Positions 25,863-32,719 of a stretch of DNA of 32,719 nucleotides are shown one piece after another. The stretch is from an uncultured Rubrobacteraceae bacterium (GTDB lineage: Bacteria > Actinomycetota > Rubrobacteria > Rubrobacterales > Rubrobacteraceae), in assembly GCA_902806055.1 (NCBI GenBank), contig CADCVD010000090.1, positions 1 to 32,719 of the forward strand, in the 5' to 3' direction. The stretch's first letter is position 1, and each line of letters begins with the position of its first letter. The notes under the pieces are model-generated. The model saw nothing but the letters and a program-made list of their open reading frames with translations. It did not search any database and was not told the DNA's origin. A program made the position numbers and the translations under genes.

Positions 25863-26954
25863 CTACTTCAGCGCCACGTCGTCTACATAGAAGGTAGTGG
25901 GTCGGGCTTCGTCGGTCTTCGCCAGGAAGGCTAGCTTTACCGTTCGACCGGCGAACCGTGAGAGGTCCACGCTCTCTTCTATCCATCCATCGCCGTCGGA
26001 ACTCCTCCGGGCGTCGGCGTCGGTTCTGCTCTTCAAGGTGACGAGATGTCTGCCGGCCCCGTCGGTTAGCCTGATAACGAGCCCGTCGGCCGGGTGCTCA
26101 GTCTCTTTCGTCTCCACCCGCACGCGGTACGTGAGCTTCTGCCCTCTCTTTATCCGGACGCGCTGCAGAAGCTCGTCCTTCGCACCATCGTAGCCGCCGA
26201 GTCGAGCTACGCCTTCGCCTGTGAGGTCGTAGCCCTCCCGCGTAGTCTTCTGCTCCCAGACGCCGTCTTTATCCATCGAACCGTTCTCTACACCCGCTCC
26301 GTCTTTGTTTCCGTCGCCTTCGGTACGACCAGAACCTTGTCGGTCTCGCTCGGGCTGCTTCCTCTGGTCCTCCTCGTTTCGGGAGGATCTCTGCTCGGAG
26401 GGAGCTTCGCCCCGGGCGTGGGAGGTAGGGTCTAGCTCTGATCCGAAGTCGGTAGTCCAGTACCAGCCGTAATAGGAGTCAGGTTCTTGGATGCGAGCGA
26501 CGCCGATCACCCTCTGCTTGGCGTCGAGCATGTTGACGTTATGGCCGGGGGAGGTACGCCAAGCCTCAAACGCCTCCTCGGCGGTTTCGTATCCTGCGGC
26601 CAAGTTCTCGGCCCTATAGGAGTCCGGGTAGTCGTAGCCGGAGAGGGCCATCCGGTCCCATGGCTCGGAGTTTATGGGGAAATAGGAGCTGCCTAGAGTC
26701 TCGTGAGCAAAAAAGTTGTAACTGGCCATGTCTTCGTCGTGCCGTTCGGAGGCGACAGAGAGGGCATCCGAGAGAATAAGAGCGGGAAGCCCGTTGTTTT
26801 CGCGGTACTCGTTGATGACCCGGAGAAACTCCAACTCCTCGCCGTCATAGGAGCTTTGGGCTCGGGCACTCCCCGCGAGGATGCTCATGGAGAAGGCCAG
26901 CGCAATGACGGCAACGGCGAGCCGTAGAAAGCTTTGGCGCCCGGATCGCGACAT
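25863..26954 (-). CDS. secreted CAP-domain (SCP/PR-1) protein
   Basis: Predicted exported protein of 363 residues. The ATG at 26954 is preferred over those at 26960 and 26984 because GGAAGGGG lies six bases before it. The signal peptide is clear: RSGRQSF, then a hydrophobic core, then GSARA-QSS as a cleavage site. Residues ~40-180 are a CAP domain: LEFLRVINEYRENNGLPAL, ASERHDEDMA, FFAHE, AENLAAG, WRTSPGHNVNML and the WTTDFG end. A long charged low-complexity linker follows, then a C-terminal beta-sandwich-like domain of about 110 residues (from LQRVRIKRGQKLTYRVRV to the end) resembling carbohydrate-binding or galactose-binding folds. Function is unknown. Confidence 0.85.
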   Translation of the reverse strand: MSRSGRQSFLRLAVAVIALAFSMSILAGSARAQSSYDGEELEFLRVINEYRENNGLPALILSDALSVASERHDEDMASYNFFAHETLGSSYFPINSEPWDRMALSGYDYPDSYRAENLAAGYETAEEAFEAWRTSPGHNVNMLDAKQRVIGVARIQEPDSYYGWYWTTDFGSELDPTSHARGEAPSEQRSSRNEEDQRKQPERDRQGSGRTEGDGNKDGAGVENGSMDKDGVWEQKTTREGYDLTGEGVARLGGYDGAKDELLQRVRIKRGQKLTYRVRVETKETEHPADGLVIRLTDGAGRHLVTLKSRTDADARRSSDGDGWIEESVDLSRFAGRTVKLAFLAKTDEARPTTFYVDDVALK

Positions 26955-26989
26955 ACTCATCCCCTTCCGCGCGCTCGAAAACATGCTGA

Positions 26990-27019
26990 ACTTTAATCCT
27001 GGTATGCTGTTTCAGTCAA
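26990..27019 (-). promoter_or_regulatory. promoter of the CAP-domain gene
   Basis: On the minus strand, TTGACT (27014-27019) and TAAAGT (26990-26995) are 18 bases apart. Initiation would be near 26983, 29 bases before the chosen ATG. This also argues against the upstream ATG at 26984. Confidence 0.5.
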
Positions 27020-27037
27020 GGTGGCGTGAGGAGGAAG

Positions 27038-27838
27038 ATGGTGAGCGATTCTCTAGAGGTAGGCTCCCTGAAGGTGCATGTGCTGGACGACGGCATCTTT
27101 ACGACCGACGCAGGTAACCTCTTCGGGCCGAACGCGAAACGCGCCAAGATCCGGGGTGCCATGCATCCGGTGCTCGTCTCCTCCGGCGACGCCCTTGTTT
27201 TGATCGACGCCGGGTTTGGTCCCGAGTTGCCCGACTACCTCGAAGGCCGCTACGAGCTCAAACGCGAAGAGAGCCTCATGGACGGCCTCTCAGAGGCAGG
27301 GTATTCCCGGGACGACGTCACGCATGTCGTGCTCTCGCACCTTGACGCCGACCACGTCGGTTGGGCGATAGCCCCAAGGAGTTTCCCGAACGCCACCGTC
27401 TATATCCAGGAGGCGGCTCTGGAAGAGGCTCGCCGCATGTCCGAAGGAGATGGCCGGCGCGAGGCCGTACCGATGGTCGAGCAGGGTATCCAAGAAGGGT
27501 GGTGCGAGCTTCAAAGAGGGAGCGGCGAGATCGTGGAAGGCTTGAGGTCCGAGGTGAGGAGCGGGCACTCAGAGGGACACCAGATCTTCTGGGTAGAGTC
27601 CAGGGAGGACGCCGCGCTCTTTACTGCGGACCTCGCGCCCGCGAAGATCTGGTTAAACCCCGACCTCATCGCCGGCGTCGACACCGATCCCGAGGCGGCG
27701 CGGAAGAACCGCATAGAGGTGCTAACGGAGGCAGAGGAGAGAGACGCGCCCGTGATCCTGTACCACGAGCCCGGCGACTACCTCGTCCGCATCCGCAAAA
27801 AGGACGACGGCTTCGAAGGCGTGTCCTGGAACACCTAG
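27038..27838 (+). CDS. metallo-beta-lactamase-fold hydrolase
   Basis: Predicted zinc-dependent hydrolase of 266 residues, similar in layout to lactonase-type MBL proteins; the substrate is unknown. The metal motif is SHLDADHVG (His 101, Asp 103, Asp 105, His 106), a variant of HxHxDH with Asp in place of the second His. Further ligands are the His in SGHSEGHQ, the Asp in FTADLAP and the His in ILYHEPGDYL. GGAGG stands just before both ATG 27038 and GTG 27041, so the start is one of these; GTG at 27026 is less likely. It is divergent from the CAP-domain gene. Confidence 0.85.
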   Translation: MVSDSLEVGSLKVHVLDDGIFTTDAGNLFGPNAKRAKIRGAMHPVLVSSGDALVLIDAGFGPELPDYLEGRYELKREESLMDGLSEAGYSRDDVTHVVLSHLDADHVGWAIAPRSFPNATVYIQEAALEEARRMSEGDGRREAVPMVEQGIQEGWCELQRGSGEIVEGLRSEVRSGHSEGHQIFWVESREDAALFTADLAPAKIWLNPDLIAGVDTDPEAARKNRIEVLTEAEERDAPVILYHEPGDYLVRIRKKDDGFEGVSWNT

Positions 27839-27845
27839 AGCGCTT

Positions 27846-27935
27846 CTAGCGGCGGCCCCTACCGTAACGCTTCTTTACCTCGCGGAAGACAACAGGCGCG
27901 GCGGCGATGAGTATACGTCTCAAGATGGACTTCAT
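27846..27935 (-). CDS. small basic protein (29 aa)
   Basis: A 29-codon frame reading MKSILRRILIAAAPVVFREV and then KKRYGRGRR. It has a very strong ribosome-binding site (GAGGAGGA, six bases before the ATG at 27935) and a TATAAA -10 box at 27965-27970. The product is a short amphipathic or hydrophobic helix followed by a basic tail. Similar tiny basic proteins are common in actinobacteria, but I cannot name a family. It is too short for ordinary gene finders. Confidence 0.5.
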   Translation of the reverse strand: MKSILRRILIAAAPVVFREVKKRYGRGRR

Positions 27936-28102
27936 AGGCTCCTCCTCAAAGTAGGTTCAGGTACTTTATACGGGCATACCCGGAAAAGGTTGTGCGAAAC
28001 CGGGTAGAGACGCTCCCCGGCGCCTTCTCCAAGAAGGCGACTTTGGGACAACTCGCGCACGGTAGATGTCGAGCGCCCCGTAAGGAAGCGAGCGGAACAA
28101 CG

Positions 28103-28482
28103 ATGGAGAAAGTGAATAGACACGTTCAGAAGATGACCAGCGGGGTCGGTTGGATCAGCTTGACGATAGGGCTATTCTTGACGTTGACCCCCGGCGGAAG
28201 CGCCAGGCTTCTGGGATGGGGAGACCGTGAGCGCCTGGCGCTTCTCGTCGGCTTGGGCGATCTGGTCATTGGTCCAGGGCTGCTGTTGGACCGTAATCAC
28301 CGGCAACGTTGGATGCGAGCAAGAGCACTCCTGAGCGCGACTATCGCCCTCAGCTATGCGTGGGTACTGCTAGCAGGCTCGTCCCGACGGCAAAAACGCG
28401 CTCATCGATGCTCCGGCTTATGCTCTGTATCACAGCCGCAGACTATCTGTTGTCGCGGCGTCTTCGCGATTCAAGAGGCTAA
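28103..28482 (+). pseudogene. small membrane protein, frameshifted
   Basis: From ATG 28103, the frame encodes KVNRHVQKMTSGVGWISLTI and then several hydrophobic segments (LALLVGLGDLVIGPGLLL, LLSATIALSYAWVLLAG). After SSRRQK the continuing frame becomes Cys/Ser/Arg-rich and implausible. One base back, the frame reads SSMLRLMLCITAADYLLSRR and ends at TAA 28480-28482, restoring a membrane segment and a normal basic end. The switch falls at a run of five A (28392-28396); one more A would join the frames. This is a recent one-base deletion, a sequencing error, or possibly slippage. The intact product would be about 126 residues with 3-4 membrane segments; function unknown. Confidence 0.6.
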
Positions 28483-28585
28483 CCAGACATATGGGTGACC
28501 GAAACGCGATCCGCAGACGAGAAGACGAGCTTACAGGCAAGGTAGTGCTCAGGGAACTCAACCGCGAGAGTTATGCGGCGTTCGC

Positions 28586-29161
28586 TCACCCCTCATGCCA
28601 GACGGTCCAGTCTGAAACAGGCTCGCGCTTGCGGGGACGTTGAGTCTCTTCAGCATAGCCCAGATAAAGGTACGCTGCGACCCTGTCGTCATTCTCGAGA
28701 CCGAAAAAGCCGCGCATGTACGGATGATAGGCCACGGGACCGGTTCGCCAGATAGTCGCCAGGCCGAGCGCATGGGCGGTTAGCTGCATGTTCTGGACGG
28801 CGGCGGCGCAGGCAGCGTAGTTCTCAAGCGTCTCCACTTCGTCACGGCCCCCTTTGGAGATCACCGTTATCACCACGGGAGCGCGAAAGGCTTTCTTGCG
28901 CTCCCGGCTCGCGCGCCCGGCTATGTACTCCTCCTCCTCGCCCTCGGCCACGGCCATAAGACGGGCCGTCTCGGCGCGCGCGCGCGCGAACTCGCCCCGT
29001 CCCTTGCCAGTAAAGACGTGGAAACGCCAGGGTTCGGTAATCTTGTGGTTCGGCGCGTGAACAGCGCTGTTCAGAATCTCCTCGACAATCTCTTTGGGCA
29101 CCGGGTCCTGCTTTACACGGCCTACGCTCCGGCGGGACTGTATCGCTTCTCTGACCTCCAA
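28586..29161 (-). CDS. nitroreductase family protein
   Basis: FMN-dependent NAD(P)H oxidoreductase of the nitroreductase fold, 191 residues; natural substrate unknown. The FMN-binding N-terminus is EAIQSRRSVGRVKQDPVP, followed by the NSAVHAPNHKITEPWRFHVF block typical of YdjA-like members, and the C-terminal flavin contact is in YLYLGYAEE. The start is a TTG at 29161 with AAGGAG four bases upstream. It is divergent from malate dehydrogenase and convergent with the broken membrane-protein gene. Confidence 0.88.
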   Translation of the reverse strand: MEVREAIQSRRSVGRVKQDPVPKEIVEEILNSAVHAPNHKITEPWRFHVFTGKGRGEFARARAETARLMAVAEGEEEEYIAGRASRERKKAFRAPVVITVISKGGRDEVETLENYAACAAAVQNMQLTAHALGLATIWRTGPVAYHPYMRGFFGLENDDRVAAYLYLGYAEETQRPRKREPVSDWTVWHEG

Positions 29162-29279
29162 AATGCTCCTTGCTTACGCTGGTGTATAGGAGGGTAATTC
29201 TAGTCCAGGGAACGCGCGGCAGGGGCACGCTGATTCCCTTATGATTAGTTGTCAGGAGCTAGAAGGAGGAGACCACTTT

Positions 29280-30254
29280 ATGTCGAAGACCGTTACTGTC
29301 ACCGGGGCTGCAGGCGCGATCGGTTACGCGATGCTGTTCCGGATCGCCTCGGGCCAGATGCTCGGTCCGGATGAGAAGATCAAGCTAAAGCTGCTCGAGA
29401 TCGAGCCGGCGCTAAAGGCGGCAGAGGGCACAGCTATGGAGATTCATGACTGCGCGTTCCCGCTGCTCGAATCCATCGATATTACCGCCGATGCGAACGA
29501 GGCCTTTGACGGCGCTAACGTGGCTATGCTGGTCGGCGCCAAGCCTCGCGAGAAGGGGATGGAGCGCGCCGACTTGCTGGAGGCGAACGGAGCTATCTTC
29601 AAGCCGCAGGGCGAGGCGATCAACGCTAACGCCGACGACGACGTGCGTATCCTCGTGGTCGGCAACCCGGCGAACACGAACGCCCTGATCGCGATGAACA
29701 ACGCGCCCGACGTGCCGAGCGAGCGCTTCACCGCGATGACGCGGCTCGACGAGAACCGCGCGGTCTCGATGCTCGCCCGGAAGCTGTCGGTCGGCGTCGA
29801 GGACATCCAGGACCTCGTCGTGTGGGGCAACCACTCGCCGTCGATGTTCCCCGACCTCTTCAACGCCAGGGTGAAGGGCGAACGCGCCGTCGACCAGGTC
29901 GCCATGGAGTGGTACGAGAACGAGTACATGCCGGCTGTCGGCCAGCGCGGCGCCGCGATCATCGAGGCACGCGGTGCCTCTTCGGCAGCGTCGGCGGCTA
30001 ACGCTGCGATCGACCACGTGCGCGACTGGGTGTTGGGCGCCGATGGCCTGCGCTCTATGGCGGTCCGGTCGGGGGGCCAGTATGGTGTGGAGGAAGACCT
30101 CATCTCGTCGTTCCCGGTGCGGCTATCAGGCGGTAGCTACGAGATCGTGGAGGGGCTCGAGATCGGCGAGTTCGCCCAATCAAAGCTCGACATCACGGTG
30201 AACGAGCTCAAAGAGGAGCGCAACGCCGTAAAAGGTACCGGGCTGATCGACTAA
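29280..30254 (+). CDS. mdh: malate dehydrogenase
   Basis: Oxidises malate to oxaloacetate with NAD in the TCA cycle. The ATG at 29280 has GGAGGAG eight bases upstream and gives 324 residues, matching the cytoplasmic-type MDH group found in many actinobacteria. Seen: the Rossmann loop [18 protein letters not shown], the [17 protein letters not shown] segment (substrate Arg), [10 protein letters not shown], the TRLDENRA helix with catalytic Asp and Arg, and [13 protein letters not shown] with the catalytic His. An in-frame ATG at 29241 would add 13 residues across the ribosome-binding site and is rejected. Confidence 0.95.
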   Translation: MSKTVTVTGAAGAIGYAMLFRIASGQMLGPDEKIKLKLLEIEPALKAAEGTAMEIHDCAFPLLESIDITADANEAFDGANVAMLVGAKPREKGMERADLLEANGAIFKPQGEAINANADDDVRILVVGNPANTNALIAMNNAPDVPSERFTAMTRLDENRAVSMLARKLSVGVEDIQDLVVWGNHSPSMFPDLFNARVKGERAVDQVAMEWYENEYMPAVGQRGAAIIEARGASSAASAANAAIDHVRDWVLGADGLRSMAVRSGGQYGVEEDLISSFPVRLSGGSYEIVEGLEIGEFAQSKLDITVNELKEERNAVKGTGLID

Positions 30255-30267
30255 CCACCAACAGGCT

Positions 30268-30287
30268 AGTTCGGCGATGGCTGAACT
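30268..30287 (+). terminator. weak hairpin after mdh
   Basis: AGTTCGGC-GATG-GCTGAACT forms an 8-bp stem with one G-U pair, 14 bases after the mdh stop. No T-run follows, so it is only a possible terminator. Confidence 0.3.
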
Positions 30288-30468
30288 TGCAAAGCTATGT
30301 GCGAAGGCGTAGAAGCTGCGCTGCGAGCAACGGGACCCAACAATCCCGGCAAAGTCTGTCTCGGTTGCTAAGGTGGTCGACGAGATCCTCTTATGCCGGA
30401 AGCGACTCTGCTCCTACGCCTCTCGCCTGCAAAATGAGAACGCCTCAACTGCCTCTTCGTACTCTTGA
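30277..30468 (+). pseudogene. possible remnant of a small gene, in-frame TAG
   Basis: The 308-base gap between mdh and the MaoC gene has no intact gene. One frame reads MAELAKLCAKA, a TAG at 30310-30312, then a further 51 codons (KLRCEQRDPTIPAKS, then KVVDEILLCRKRLCSYASRL) to TGA 30466-30468. The second part has helix-like spacing and about 70 percent G/C at third positions, so it may be a small helical protein gene with a nonsense mutation. There is no clear ribosome-binding site. Confidence 0.25.
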
Positions 30469-30562
30469 GCTTGGTGCGAGCTGGTAATCTCCTCAGAAAC
30501 GAATGCCAGCACCCCGAACCGAGCGCGCTACTCTACTGTAAACATCCATCGAGAGAGGGCAC

Positions 30563-31012
30563 ATGCCGGAGGCGACGCCGGAGTTCAATCAACAGCTGCG
30601 GGAAGCGTTCGAGGAGATGTACGTCGGTCAGACCTTCACTTTTCGGCGCACGTTTACCGACGGAGACGTGGCGATGTTCTGCGGCGTAACCGGTGACTAC
30701 AATCCCTATCACCAGGACGCGGAGTTCGCGGAGCAGAGCTTCTTCGGTCGGCTGACTATACCGGGCCTGCTCACCGGGAGCATGCTGACACATATCGGGG
30801 GCCTGCTCGGGTTTCTCGCTACGAGGATGTCCTTTGAGTACCTAGCACCGGTCTTCGTGAGTGACACTATCTCCTGCACCGTTACCGTAGCGGAGAAAGA
30901 CGAAGAGAGACGCCGCATGTCGGCGTCGGCCAGGTTCGTCAATCAGGACGGTGTCGAGGTGCTACGGGCAACGTTTAACGGGTTCCCTGGCCGGATCCGT
31001 CTCGGCCGGTAA
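30563..31012 (+). CDS. MaoC-like (R)-specific enoyl-CoA hydratase
   Basis: Single hot-dog domain protein of 149 residues, predicted to hydrate trans-2-enoyl-CoA to (R)-3-hydroxyacyl-CoA or to act as a related dehydratase. The hydratase-2 catalytic motif is intact: VTGDYNPYHQDAEFA, with the Asp and His four residues apart, followed by the IPGLLTGSM helix region. The ATG at 30563 follows GAGAGGGCAC, giving a fair ribosome-binding site. TACTGT at 30534-30539 could be a -10 box. The substrate chain length cannot be judged, and the neighbours give no pathway clue. Confidence 0.85.
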   Translation: MPEATPEFNQQLREAFEEMYVGQTFTFRRTFTDGDVAMFCGVTGDYNPYHQDAEFAEQSFFGRLTIPGLLTGSMLTHIGGLLGFLATRMSFEYLAPVFVSDTISCTVTVAEKDEERRRMSASARFVNQDGVEVLRATFNGFPGRIRLGR

Positions 31013-31061
31013 CCTTTCCTATGACTGGCTCTCGAAGAGACGGCTCCAGCGTCCACGCAAA

Positions 31062-31099
31062 TGACAGGAGCCCCTCCTGAAACGGCGGGGCTCCTGTCA
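31062..31099. terminator. 13-bp hairpin between convergent genes
   Basis: TGACAGGAGCCCC and GGGGCTCCTGTCA pair perfectly around a 12-base loop, in the gap between the convergent MaoC and Mrp genes. On the plus strand AAAA follows; on the minus strand TTTT precedes it and only ATTTG follows, so T-tracts are poor both ways. Position and strength still suggest a shared bidirectional terminator. Confidence 0.65.
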
Positions 31100-31119
31100 A
31101 AAGCCAGTATGTGTTCATC

Positions 31120-32385
31120 CTACAGCACTTTTATGCGCCTGCGAACCTTCTTCTCGGCGATAGCCTTGGCGATCTCGTCGAACGCGCGCGCCGGGGCCGT
31201 ATCCTCAGCGAAGAGGCTCTTGCCGGGCTCTCCAGAAGCGTCAGGGAGGATGGGTATACGACCCATGACCTTCGCATCCAGCTCTCCAGCTACCCGGTCT
31301 CCGCCGTCGCCACCAAAGATTCTGAGCTCCTCGCCGCAGCACGGGCACTCGGCGTGACTCATGTTCTCGACTACACCGGCGAGCTTGAGGTGAGCCTGCA
31401 CGGCCATCTTGCCAGCCTTGACAGCCACGCGGGCAGCGTCGGCCTGCGGGGTGGTTACCACTAGTGCCTCAGCTTTCGGGATCATCTGGGCTACGGTAAG
31501 AGCTACATCGCCGGTCCCGGGGGGCATGTCCACGATGATGAAATCGGGCTCATCCCAGTAAACGTCGCGCATTAGCTGGGTAAGAGCTTTGTTGACTATT
31601 GGGGCGCGCCAGATGATCGCCTGCCCCTCGTTGACGAAGTTGCCCATGGAGATGAACTTGAGGCCCGTAGGCGACTCTATCGGGAAGATCACTCCCCCGA
31701 CGACGTTCGGCTTCTCGGTGGCCCCGAGCATCACGGGCACGGAAGAACCATGAACGTCAGCGTCAAGTATCTCTACGGAGTGACCCGCTCTGTCGAGGGC
31801 GGCGGCGAGGTTTACCGCCACCGTGCTCTTGCCAACGCCGCCCTTACCGGAGACGACGGCGATAATGCGGGTCCTCGACTCGTCCTTGAAGGCGGGGGCG
31901 AGCTCGGAAGGACCGCCGTGCAGCGAGGTCATGAGGTTCTGTCGGTCAGAGTCGGTCATCACGCCGAAGTCGACCTCGACGTTCTCGACGCCCTCGATCT
32001 CCACCAGCCGATCTCTTACGTCGGTCGTAATCCTGTGCTTCATGGGACACCCGGCCGTCGTGAGAGCGACCCCCACCGTAACGCTCGAGCCCTGTATCTC
32101 CACCGCGCGTATCATGTTCAGGGAGACGAGATCTCGCCCGATCTCCGGGTCCCTCACATCCCTTAGCGCCTCCCTTATACCGGCCTCTGAGAACCCGTCA
32201 GCGGGCTCCTCAGGCTTCGGAGTCCGGTCTATTAGATCCCCGGCCGTCTCTGTCTGAACCTGAAGTGACGCATCTTCTTCGGGCGCCTCGCTAGAGGATT
32301 TCTCTTGACTCACCGCCTCCCGCGAAGGCTCGTCTCTCTCGTCGTGAGGGCTGCCGTTCCTGCGTCTACGAAACCACTCGACCAT
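31120..32385 (-). CDS. mrp: Mrp/ApbC-type Fe-S cluster carrier ATPase
   Basis: P-loop ATPase thought to carry and deliver iron-sulfur clusters in the cytoplasm. Residues 1-65 are a charged, disordered extension. Residues ~66-145 are an MIP18/DUF59 domain (RDPEIGRDLVSLNMI, TTAGCPMKHRI). The ATPase follows with the deviant Walker A SGKGGVGKST (179-188), ILDADVHGSSVP, VDMPPGTGD, and the cluster-bridging Cys pair in ECPCCG (Cys 347 and 350). Its 421 residues exceed the usual ~360-380 because of the N-terminal extension. The ATG at 32385 follows GGAGGAGG by about ten bases. Confidence 0.93.
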   Translation of the reverse strand: MVEWFRRRRNGSPHDERDEPSREAVSQEKSSSEAPEEDASLQVQTETAGDLIDRTPKPEEPADGFSEAGIREALRDVRDPEIGRDLVSLNMIRAVEIQGSSVTVGVALTTAGCPMKHRITTDVRDRLVEIEGVENVEVDFGVMTDSDRQNLMTSLHGGPSELAPAFKDESRTRIIAVVSGKGGVGKSTVAVNLAAALDRAGHSVEILDADVHGSSVPVMLGATEKPNVVGGVIFPIESPTGLKFISMGNFVNEGQAIIWRAPIVNKALTQLMRDVYWDEPDFIIVDMPPGTGDVALTVAQMIPKAEALVVTTPQADAARVAVKAGKMAVQAHLKLAGVVENMSHAECPCCGEELRIFGGDGGDRVAGELDAKVMGRIPILPDASGEPGKSLFAEDTAPARAFDEIAKAIAEKKVRRRIKVL

Positions 32386-32580
32386 GCTTTGAAAACCTCC
32401 TCCGGAGCCGCGCCCCGGTCGAACGTGGGTACGAAAGGTAGGGGCTTCTCCCCCCTGCTTCCAAGGGAGATACTACCATAACGCTCTGGCTCTCCCGGCG
32501 GCTTCTAGGGACGCTTGAGCGTCCCTAGAAGCCCATCCTCGACTACCGACGCTCTCCGATCAGACTCGCGCTAGGTCCTC
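32386..32580. other. non-coding gap upstream of mrp
   Basis: No gene is seen. It holds the mrp ribosome-binding site (near 32396-32405), a possible -10 box TAGTAT (minus strand, 32470-32475), a small inverted repeat TCTCCC...GGGAGA near 32447-32470, and the strong hairpin at 32500-32533. Confidence 0.5.
32500..32533. terminator. 15-bp perfect hairpin, possible terminator
   Basis: GGCTTCTAGGGACGC-TTGA-GCGTCCCTAGAAGCC. It lies between the 3' end of the broken minus-strand gene at the right edge and mrp, on the path of its transcripts. No T-run follows on either strand, so it would be a non-canonical terminator or mRNA end-protector. Confidence 0.5.
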
Positions 32581-32719
32581 TCAGCGTACTGTGAACTGTA
32601 TTATCGGGCTCCAGGTAGCAGCGTGGTTCGCATCGGCATGGTAGCCCTGACATACCAACTGCCCGGGTACGGCAGTTTGTAGCTCAAAGAGTATCGTGTG
32701 TAACCGGAATAGCTGGCAT
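32581..32719 (-). pseudogene. 3' end of a secreted/surface beta-domain gene, frameshifted
   Basis: The gene enters from the right edge on the minus strand. The first frame reads YSGYTRYSLSYKLPYPGSWY and then VRA. The neighbouring frame continues naturally as YHADANHAATWSPIIQFTVR and ends at TGA (32581-32583). Together they look like the last strands of an Ig-like or beta-sandwich surface repeat (W-Y-V-R-A-Y-H-x-A-D-x-N-H-x-A-T-W-S). The join needs one missing base near 32643-32646. Only the C-terminus is in view, so function is unknown, and a sequencing error near the contig edge is possible. Confidence 0.45.

Noticed and set aside
28491-28643. 50-codon plus-strand frame after the broken membrane-protein gene
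   Set aside because: Its second half overlaps the nitroreductase 3' end on the other strand and the ribosome-binding site is too distant; not supported.
29412-30103. Long minus-strand frames opposite mdh
   Set aside because: Two overlapping shadows caused by strong third-position GC of mdh; no ribosome-binding site.

Overview
The window reads as a chromosomal stretch (or a whole contig) of a high-GC, deep-branching actinobacterium, most like Rubrobacter or a close relative. I infer this from codon bias, frequent GTG/TTG starts, apparently leaderless promoters, the gene order thrS-infC-rpmI-rplT and pheS-pheT, and actinobacterial-style rRNA leader motifs; no database search was possible. Most content is core housekeeping, with one clear mobile insertion and several decayed or frameshifted genes.

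Layout. 1-470: a minus-strand promoter/leader region that looks like the start of an rRNA operon lying off the left edge. 497-1660: tyrS, divergent from a class A penicillin-binding protein (1727-3991). 3988-4949: a minus-strand pair, a RemA/DUF370-like protein translationally coupled to 3-methyladenine DNA glycosylase. 5001-5588: a GNAT acetyltransferase whose last codons form a 17-bp perfect hairpin. 5841-8055: an IS5-type transposon with matched terminal inverted repeats and a TAA target duplication, carrying an intact MFS transporter as cargo and a transposase broken by three lesions. 8170-14347, minus strand: ktrB, ktrA, a SpoU methyltransferase, pheS and pheT, tightly packed. 14385-18016, minus strand: thrS, infC, rpmI and rplT. 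18179-18444: three minus-strand tRNAs (Gly, Cys, Val). 18479-20782: sqdB and sqdX for the sulfolipid SQDG. 20881-21888: isocitrate dehydrogenase. 22053-22739: a Yip1-type membrane protein. The rest is mixed: an unrecognised 358-residue protein, a geranylgeranyl-reductase-family enzyme, a secreted CAP-domain protein, a metallo-beta-lactamase-fold hydrolase, a nitroreductase, malate dehydrogenase, a MaoC-like hydratase and an Mrp-type Fe-S carrier, with small or broken genes between them.

How they work together. One block serves translation: TyrRS, PheRS, ThrRS, IF3, bL35, bL20, an rRNA methyltransferase, tRNAs and a probable rRNA leader. A second serves the envelope: peptidoglycan synthase, sulfolipid synthesis, isoprenoid reduction, K+ uptake and the secreted CAP protein. 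Isocitrate and malate dehydrogenases belong to the TCA cycle.

Most unusual points: (i) bL20 carries a 112-residue C-terminal extension with two tandem copies of a motif resembling the peripheral subunit-binding (E3-binding) domain of 2-oxoacid dehydrogenase E2 proteins; (ii) the cargo-bearing IS5-type element; (iii) infC has no ATG, GTG or TTG available for its N-terminal domain, implying a rare start codon; (iv) SQDG genes in what appears to be a non-photosynthetic actinobacterium.
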